From Homarus americanus (Eukaryota > Arthropoda > Malacostraca > Decapoda > Nephropidae), in the NCBI RefSeq assembly GCF_018991925.1, contig NW_024732415.1, positions 1,233,709 to 1,297,708 on the forward strand: DNA of 64,000 nt. Reading direction: 5' to 3'. The position numbers were made by a program, and so were the translations under genes. The notes below the pieces were generated by a model, which had not been told where the DNA came from, made no database searches, and saw only the letters and a list, made by a program, of their open reading frames with translations. Every line of letters begins with the position of its first letter. The stretch's first letter is position 1. Positions 57,130-64,000 of this stretch are shown one piece after another.

Positions 57130-57325
57130 TAGCGGCTCTTGACACCATCTTCCTGACATCTGACACCAACTTCTTGACACCTGACGCCATCTTCTTGACA
57201 CCATCTTCTTGACACCTGACGCCATCTTCTTGACGCTTGACACCATCTTCTTGACACCTGACGCCATCTTCTTGACGCTTGACACCATCTTCTTGACACC
57301 TGACGCCATCTTCTTGACACCTGTT
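57130..57325 (+). repeat. 42-bp minisatellite (GACGCCATCTTCTTGACACC type) with 21-bp half units
   Basis: Alternating GACGCCATCTTCTTGAC and GACACCATCTTCTTGAC half-units. As 21 and 42 are divisible by three, the minus strand reads as a long VKKMAS/VKKMVS frame. This might be mistaken for a coiled-coil protein. Confidence 0.88.
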
Positions 57326-57770
57326 CATATCCTCAACTTACACAGGTGGAAACAGTGTCAATAAAGTGCTAAGACAACAAATAGCAATAATCAAGTGATC
57401 CAGGAGTCTCAATAAACATAAATAGCTAAAACCTGCTATTTATTGACGAACGAATAAACATTAATAGCCAACACCTGCTATTATTTATTGACAAACGAAT
57501 AAACATTAATAGCCAACACCTGCTATTATATGTATGTATTACTCAGCGAATTAACAAATAGCCAAAGCTTGCTATTTACTGACGAACAAATAAACAAATA
57601 GCCAATATCTGCTATTTATTGATGAACGAATAGCTAATACTGCTATTTATAGAAATCCCCGTTTTCTTTGAATTGGTAGGGGAAACTGCTGTATACCGCC
57701 TCGCTCACTATTTCTTACCCGTTTAAGTTTCCATCACGTGGGAAAAGCCCATTTGAATCACCTGAACATC
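57325..57770 (+). repeat. About 50-bp degenerate repeat (AATAGCCAACACCTGCTATT)
   Basis: AATAGC...GCTATT recurs five to six times at 57425-57650. Each unit contains an inverted AATAGC/GCTATT pair, so each unit can form a small hairpin. Confidence 0.75.
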
Positions 57771-58035
57771 ACCCCAGCTTATTTCACCTGAAGAATCACC
57801 ACCCAAGCTTATTTCACATGAGGAATCACCACCCAAGCTTATTTCACATGAAGAATCACCACCCAAGCTTATTTCACATGAAGAATCACCACCCAAGCTT
57901 ATTTCACCAAAAAAATCACCACCCCAGCTTATTTCACCTGAAGATTAACCCCTTTTAACCTCACCCCGAAATAAATAGCATTAGGGTGGTTAATCTTCAG
58001 GCGGATTAAGCTGGGGTGTGATTCTTCAGGTGATT
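57771..58035 (+). repeat. 30-bp array (TTTCACATGAAGAATCACCA) with an inverted copy
   Basis: About six exact-period 30-base units (AAGCTTATTTCACATGAAGA plus ATCACCACCC) run to about 57950. The reverse complement appears at 57983-58032 (GGTTAATCTTCAGGCGG, TTAAGCTGGGGTG and GATTCTTCAGGTGA), so the array end can fold back on itself. Confidence 0.88.
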
Positions 58036-58576
58036 CAGTGATTTAAACCTCTTAGCACCCCCCATCAGGTAGGTCTCCCCCATCAGGTAGATCTCTCAGC
58101 TCCTGTACCTGAGATGAAGCTACTGGCCCGTTCACCTAGACCCAGGACCTGACGTGTACCTAACGACCTGAAAAGTACCTGTCCCCCACGACCTGCTAAC
58201 TAACCTCTCCTACCTCCCAGAACCTGCCCCCCCCCCCTCCCCACGACCTATCAGCCAACCCCTACGACGATGACAACCGTAGTGCATCCCCTTTCCAAAA
58301 ATGCAACGACCTCATTAAGAAAGAGAGGTAACTGAGCCTCCAGCCAGCCTCCGGAGGTCGCCTGGAGGTCACGGTGTGGTTTACCTGGAGGGGGGGGGGG
58401 CGTATGGGGTGGGGGGATTCAGACACCTGGCCTCCACGGTCAGGTTGGAAGGAGTTAGTTGTGAAATACTTTAATCAAACAGTGAAGCATTGTTGGGTTC
58501 CTTCAGTCACGGTGGTGGTAAGGAGGAGGAAGAGGAGAGGGAGGGGTGAGGGGGTGAGTAAAGAAGGTCTAAATCA
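58036..58576. other. Intergenic; C-rich and G-run sequence
   Basis: CAGGTAG/ACCTGA-rich 58040-58250, C run near 58228, G run near 58392. No recognisable gene. Confidence 0.55.
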
Positions 58577-58646
58577 AATGTAAGTCTGTATATTTTCATC
58601 CACCGGCTGCAACTCTATTAATAAACCGTTTATTATTATTATTACA
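58577..58646 (+). mobile_element. Diverged LINE 3' end (same tail type as 41511-41992)
   Basis: TCTGTATATTTTCA, GGCTGCAACTCT and AATAAACCGTTTATT followed by an ATT array ending in AC parallel the 3' end of the LINE at 41511-41992 over about 70 bases, with several substitutions. The rest of the element is absent or unrecognisable. Confidence 0.6.
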
Positions 58647-58731
58647 TTATCAACACGTTCCTCATTGTTACACACATTTTTCTGTAACCGCAAATTATCA
58701 CACATATATAAGTTGAAAGACCTGAGGAAAA

Positions 58732-58800
<69 letters not shown>

Positions 58801-58921
58801 TTCAGATGCCTAATACTGTATATACTCCAATAACATAATAATACCTCTATTTAACGGAGTATATACAGGAAAAGCCGTTATATAGAAGGAAAATGGGATG
58901 GTAGGAATGATGGGATGGCCA
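58647..58921. repeat. Long TA array and flank
   Basis: TA dinucleotide array at about 58737-58799, then unique sequence leading into the next LINE tail. Confidence 0.85.
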
Positions 58922-59028
58922 GATAGCTTCAAACATAGGTTGGATAGATATATGAGCAATAGGGGTTGGGTGTAAATGGGACTGCCCAGTATGGCCCGCT
59001 GCAGTTTCCTCCGTTCTTATGTTCTTAA
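58922..59028 (+). mobile_element. LINE 3' remnant: ORF2 C-terminus plus CR1-like tail
   Basis: The frame at 58922 reads DSFKHRLDRYMSNRGWV and a TAA at 58973, the typical C-terminal ending of LINE ORF2 proteins. A 3' UTR follows, ending TTCTTATGTTCTTA, an 8-bp repeat as seen at CR1-type tails. It is only about 105 bases long. An imperfect 26-28 bp direct repeat (GGATGGTAGGAATGATGGG / GGGTGGTAGGAATAATGGGG) flanks it at about 58894-58919 and 59033-59058 and could be a target-site duplication. Confidence 0.65.
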
Positions 59029-59058
59029 TTGGTGGGGTGGTAGGAATAATGGGGTGGT

Positions 59059-59553
59059 CTCACCTACCTCCTAACCAGACCACGACCAGGAGCCCCCCTC
59101 CCCCAGCACAAGATCCACCTGACCAGTTAAGACCAGGCCAGTAGTATCCCCCCTCCCCCCCACTTCCCCTCCCTTTTCTCCGTCTGGTCTCGCTCTGATT
59201 CACCCTCCCATCCCCCACTACCTCCTCTCTCCCCCAACACACCCTCCCCAACACACCTCCCCTCCCTTCCCTACCCCAACACCCCCCTACCCCATCACAA
59301 CGTCACCCCTTCTCTACCCCCCCCAATACAACAATGCCTTTCTTGATCATTACAATTTTTGGTCAATCTATAACGGGATTTCCGGTGTTTTTGTTTCTTG
59401 TTTGGACTAATATCATACATACATACAAACAAACAAACAAAACAAACACACACACCTCTACATAAACAGATGCACACAGAAATACAGATACAAACACACT
59501 GGCAGATACACAAATACACTAACATAAACAAACACACAGTCATTTAAATATAG

Positions 59554-59598
<45 letters not shown>

Positions 59599-59830
59599 AT
59601 CTGGTTAGGTTTGGATTGTAACATAATTATACATTCTGGTTCAATATAGTGTACACCTTAAGCATTAATTAAGATTCTGAGACACCTTAACAAACACGTG
59701 TATCACCTGAAGATTAGCCACCCTAGAGATATTTCACCTGATGACTAAACACCCTAACCTAACCGAAGTGATATTTTAAACAGGGGAGGAACCTAGACCA
59801 CCTAACTCTCTATCCTATACGCCTCTTCTT
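59059..59830. other. Intergenic; C-rich tract and CA arrays
   Basis: CCCTCCCC-type sequence 59140-59330, ACAAACA-type 59415-59535, CA 59557-59590. A TCACCTGAAGATTAG motif lies at 59703. No gene. Confidence 0.6.
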
Positions 59831-60200
59831 CATCCTACGAGTCCTACTACACTATCCTACGAGTCTTTCCCCTACAAACCATCCTACGAGTCCTTCCTCT
59901 TCCCTACACCATCCTACGAGTCCTTCCTCTTCCCTACACCATCCTACGAGTCCTTCCTCTTCCCTACACCATCCTACAGGTCACACCATCCTACAGAGTC
60001 CTTCCTCTTCCCTACACTATCCTACGAGTCTTTCCCCTACAAACCATCCTACGAGTCCTTCCTCTTCCCTACACCATCCTACGAGTCCTTCCTCTTCCCT
60101 ACACCATCCTACGAGTCCTTCATACCATCCTACGACCCCCTTCCTCCTACAAACCATCCTACGAGCCCTTCCTCCTACACACCATCCTACGACCATCCTA
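59830..60200 (+). repeat. 30-bp minisatellite (CCATCCTACGAGTCCTTCCT + CTTCCCTACA), about 11 units
   Basis: Units vary between a short form (CCTACGAGTCTTTCCCCTAC) and the 30-base form. Confidence 0.9.
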
Positions 60201-60700
60201 TTATGAGTGTTGACTATGATAGCATCACAAAAAACTGCAGTGTTGTAGAGTTACACCCTTCTGTTCCACCCGGCACACCCCACATACACCCACACACCGC
60301 CCTAATATTACCCTTACACTTATACACCGCCCTCACGCCCATATACATCTACATGGCCTAAACACAGTCACACCTCTCCCACACACACATACACACATAA
60401 ATCTCTTCATTACTATACCTAACCCAAAGCAACACAGCCCCCCCCCTCCCTTGGCCCACCATAACAGACACCACATTATAAAGTTAACTACAACAACAAA
60501 ACACAAGTACTACAACAACCATAAACACAACAAATACAACCGCCAAATACAACATAATAACGAAAAACTTATATATACAACTAGAGACCATGTCGTATAA
60601 GAAATGGTGCGATAAAATGAGAGCATTCGTTCTTAAAATAACGTACGTGTGTGTGTGCTGACGATGATAATACGAATTCCTTCCTGACCAGTGTGTGTGC

Positions 60701-60771
<71 letters not shown>

Positions 60772-61981
60772 ATTAGGAGGTATGAACGTGGGTGGAGGTC
60801 AGGTAACAGTTGGTGGAGGTCAGGTCACTGAGTGGAGGTCAGGTCACAGTGCGTGGAGGTCAGGTCACAAGGTATAACTGGTAACACACTAAACCCATTT
60901 TTAACCAGACAGAACCAGGTACCAATCAAACACACTGGAATCTTTGACCAATATAAACCAAAGGAATCCCTGACCAATATTAAACCCACTAAAACTATGA
61001 AAAATCGGCGGCGGGTCAGTCGTCAATAATTACCTTAACATACTAACACCAATGGAATCTCTGACCAATACAAACAAGTAACTCTCTCTAAACATCTATG
61101 CTGAAATAACCACACACAACCAGAGGTACCAACCTAACAGTGGCGTAACATATTCTACTGGTCTGGTGGAGTTAGAGGCATACTGAACTGTAATTTGTGG
61201 TTGTGGGCTTGTGGGGAAGGTGTAAACATCATGACCCCTCCTCCAGTCTGTGTTGTGGGTGTGTCGGGGTGTGTGGGAGAGGTGTACATATCCCTAAGCC
61301 TTCCCCAGCCTATGTAGTGGGTGTGTTGGGGGATGTGGGGGAGAGATACACAACCCACCTATATCTCCCCCCCACAATACTAAAAGGGGTGGGGGAATGC
61401 GCGCACACACACACACATGCCCAAGGTCATCCATTGCACGAGGCCACCTGGTCGAGGATGTTGTTGCGGAGTACACATTAATCTCACCTGCCGTTAACCA
61501 TTCACAAAAAAAAATAAAAAAACATTAAACTCTAAATAAAATACATAGCATAAATTTCTACTAATATTCTCTAGAGTTGGTTTTAAATTAATGACAAGGT
61601 GTGTGTGTGGGGGGGGAGGTTGGGGCGGGTTACGGTTTTAAATGCCCGGGGTTGACCACATCAATTTATCTCAGTCTGGGGTTCACGGGGGACAAAACAC
61701 TGGTGCATGGTTCCCTCACACATACATGTAGACGATATCTGTTGCATTATAAACCCGCCCTTCTCTTTAATACCCAGCACGTGTCGTATCTCTAGCGGGA
61801 TTAATTCATACACATGACCGCCGGTCTCCCCAGAGTCCAGAAAATTAATCCTCTTCCGTAGTCTAAAGAGATTAACGCAAATCCCACTCCCACAATGACC
61901 CACATCCAGAGTCCATTTCATCCCAATGTCTATTTAATCCCATAACCGCTCTTTTAATGCTCCTATGACTGCATATTTTCA
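60200..61981. other. Intergenic; GA array, GGAGGTCAGGTCAC repeats, GTGGG repeats
   Basis: GA 60703-60768; four to five GTGGAGGTCAGGTCACAG units 60790-60870; a duplicated segment TGACCAATATAAACC near 60945-61075; GTGTGTTGGGG/TGTGGGG repeats 61198-61345. The rest is unique sequence of unknown function. Confidence 0.55.
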
Positions 61982-61996
61982 ATGTCAAGTTATCAG

Positions 61997-62050
61997 ACGT
62001 GCACCTGGGAAGGCTGGCTTGACAGGAGGGCGTACCTGCGACCCTACAAG
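61997..62050 (+). CDS. Possible 54-bp coding exon, unidentified
   Basis: TTTTCAATGTCAAGTTATCAG precedes and GTAAAA follows a 54-base stretch reading TCTWEGWLDRRAYLRPYK without stops. An in-frame ATG at 61982 (MSSYQ) could make it an initial exon instead. The composition is unlike repeat frames and codons favour G/C at the third position. No family is recognised. Confidence 0.3.
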
Positions 62051-62251
62051 GTAAAAGGGGTGGTCATATAAACACAACAAACAGGTGGATTTCGATGAGG
62101 ACACACGTACTTACCCAAACTCCCGCTTCCCGATGTTGTGGAAGAATACGCTTATTTACACATAATATTCTCCAATCTAGGAGGCACTTCACGGTTCAGA
62201 CACCACGAATCAACCAACATCCACTGACACAAGCTTCGCGCACTGTTCCGC

Positions 62252-62300
62252 CTATAAATACCAGGTCAAAACTAGCTGAGAGACTGGCAGGAGCCGTGCC
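62252..62300 (+). promoter_or_regulatory. TATA box with GC-rich downstream region
   Basis: CTATAAATA at 62252-62260, followed about 40-80 bases later by a G/C-rich stretch (CCGTGCCGCCCTACCTGG). It looks like a core promoter reading rightward, but no exon downstream is identifiable. Confidence 0.25.
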
Positions 62301-63017
62301 GCCCTACCTGGCTTTGGCAACTGAGCCGCGGGGAAGGGGGGGTTCCTGAGCTTGGCTAGAGCCTTCACCGCCGACCTCCCTCCTGACACCCACACTTGTA
62401 CAATTACTCGTGGATATTGTTTATAAATTATTACCCTACCACTACATTCATACATAGAGAAATACAATCATTCTTAAAAAAAAAGTTAAACCACTTCATG
62501 AGAGTAACTACACTGATAACATTTAAAAAGCCCAGATAACACTCAAGCTAATCCTAGTTAATTAACCTTACCAAAAATGCGTTATATTACCCGCAGAAAT
62601 ACATTTACACTGTATGTATGCAATGCAAAAATAACCATAGATAAAACTGGTAAATACAATAAAAACAAGAGATAGCATTATTGTTCACCGCATAACAAGT
62701 GGTTTGGGATGATTACCGGCTCACCTTGCTCTACACCTGAACCAATGACAGATTTAAACCCTAATTAAACACAGGTAAATTATATATCACTAGCATACCT
62801 GAGTTCTTGCTTCCAGACGCACCCAACAGTGAGTTCCACCGATGGTAAAATTGTCAATAAAATCATTATATAGATTTAACATGTGTATAGGTTATGCAGG
62901 TATACAGTTTAACATGTGTATAGGTTATGCAGGTAGATAGGTATACGTGTATAGAGTGGAGCTATACAGTTTCCAATGCCGTTTATCCACCAAAGAAACT
63001 GCATTGACCCGGAAAGG
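62300..63017. other. Intergenic, mostly AT-rich, with a short 32-bp duplication
   Basis: TTTAACATGTGTATAGGTTA occurs twice at about 62875-62930. Otherwise unique sequence with no recognised gene. Confidence 0.55.
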
Positions 63018-63205
63018 TTTGGTTAGATCAGGTTAGGTTAGATCAGGTTAGGTTAGGTTAGATCGGGTTAGGTTAGGTTAGATCGGGTTAGGTTAGGTTA
63101 GATCGGGTTAGGTTAGGTTAGATCGGGTTAGGTTAGGTTAGATCGGGTTAGGTTAGGTTAGATCGAGTTAGGTTAGGTTAGATCGGGTTAGGTTAGGTTT
63201 GGTTG
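63018..63205 (+). repeat. 20-bp telomere-derived higher-order array (GATCGGGTTAGGTTAGGTTA)
   Basis: From 63061 the 20-base unit repeats seven times in exact register, preceded by GATCAGG variants. It is three TTAGG-type pentamers plus a GATCG pentamer, homogenised as a new unit. Confidence 0.92.
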
Positions 63206-63266
63206 TCCTTAATATTTTGGTTAGAAATTTAAAGTATGTTTTTTTATATATAGGAAAATTACTGAC

Positions 63267-63418
63267 GCCATCTAGTGACGTGTAACACTAACAAATAGCC
63301 AATAGCAGGACATAAGACTAGGATGTTGTTGATCATTGGCTATTGACGTCATCACTGGGCGGAGCTAAATGACAGGCAGATGGGTTGTTCGATTCTAATG
63401 CTGTTCTTCTATTGGTTA
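63267..63418. promoter_or_regulatory. CTCF-like site followed by CCAAT, CRE and GC-box cluster
   Basis: GCCATCTAGTGA at 63267-63278 matches the reverse CTCF core (GCCNYCTRSTGG) at all but the last base. CCAAT near 63299, ATTGG at 63336, CRE at 63344 and GGGCGG near 63357 follow, with ATTGG again near 63411. A promoter or insulator is inferred from motifs only. Any gene controlled would lie mostly outside the window. Confidence 0.3.
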
Positions 63419-64000
63419 AAATGTCTGTTGGTTTATTAAAAGCAGACGACCTAATCCATCCAAACTTAATATAGATTTTGTTAGGTTAGGTTAGGTTTGG
63501 ACAGATCTAGTTAAGGTTTTGTTAGGTTAGGATAAATTTAATAAAGTTTAGGTTGGGATAGATCTTGGTACGGTTAAGTTAGGATAGATTTAGTTAAGGG
63601 CAAGGTCAGTGTTAAGGGTAAATTGGTCCGCGTTATATTTTTCCCTCTAAGATTTAACGTCATAACGCCGCCTTGTTCGCGGTACTTCTCAACATGAGCG
63701 CGTTGTGTCCTTCCTAATGTTGCCAAGACCGTTCATTACTGTGCCCTTAATCTTAAGGTGATCCCGATATGGTTATCTCTCCCTCGCGGATGAGTTGCTC
63801 GACCTTCCTGTCGTTTTAAATGCCCGCACCCAGCAGGGCGTGACCAGGTTTCCTGGAGTTTTTACCTGCGCGACCTTGGTGAAGGACAGATACACACGCC
63901 TCAAATGATCCCCAGCGGTTGTGTGTTACCCGGGCCAGAGTCCTGCTGGATCCAGCCTAACTCAACCGTCGGGTGCGAACTGTAATAATAATAATAATAA
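63419..64000. other. Intergenic; TTAGG-like degenerate sequence and terminal TAA array
   Basis: Degenerate GTTAGGTTAGG/GATAGATTTAG repeats 63478-63600, then GC-balanced unique sequence 63650-63980. TAA repeats from 63983 run off the window. They could be the 3' tail of another minus-strand LINE copy or just a microsatellite. Confidence 0.5.

Noticed and set aside
57027..57328. Lys/Val/Met repeat protein resembling a coiled coil on minus
   Set aside because: A 42-bp minisatellite whose period is divisible by three; all three minus phases remain open.

Overview
This window is repeat-dominated, non-coding animal DNA, most likely from a decapod crustacean. The reasons are the many short interstitial arrays of TTAGG/CCTAA (the arthropod telomere unit), very dense GA, CA, AAT, AGT and GATA/GACA-type microsatellites, and LINE families of the kind common in crustacean genomes. 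The species assignment is an inference. No complete host gene can be recognised. Most long open frames are translations of microsatellites or minisatellites and are not genes.

Layout. 1-16 kb: microsatellites and minisatellites, one credible host coding exon on the minus strand (6582-6817), a foldback structure (arms about 11974-12285 and 13080-13515) whose loop carries a CRE/CCAAT/TATA cluster, and a G-rich minisatellite (15345-15955). 16-28.4 kb: a roughly 5-kb segment present twice in the same orientation (16046-21290 and 23540-28394), separated by a 100-N assembly gap and a LINE with an intact 622-residue reverse-transcriptase frame. The arrangement fits two unmerged haplotypes placed end to end, with the LINE as an insertion present in one haplotype. 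28.4-39 kb: a five-copy DR1 (AGGTCA) minisatellite, an AT-rich block, a possible tRNA-derived SINE, 13-bp and 19-bp arrays, a CCAAT-bearing 73-bp repeat and a second gap. 39.3-50 kb: many tandem arrays (20, 22, 11, 31 and 23 bp), a 5'-truncated second copy of the same LINE lodged in a CA microsatellite, and a 56-bp tandem repeat packed with CRE and AP-1 sites. 50-64 kb: possible short exons, a decayed ORF resembling the C-terminal restriction-like endonuclease of retroelements, further arrays, two LINE 3' ends, a 20-bp telomere-derived array and a promoter-like or insulator-like cluster near 63.3 kb.

There is no operon-like gene system. What stands out is the LINE preference for CA repeats, the probable false duplication at the gap, the foldback element, and several tandem repeats built from recognisable transcription-factor motifs (CRE/AP-1, DR1, CCAAT). 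Candidate exons rest on reading frame plus splice signals only and need transcript evidence.
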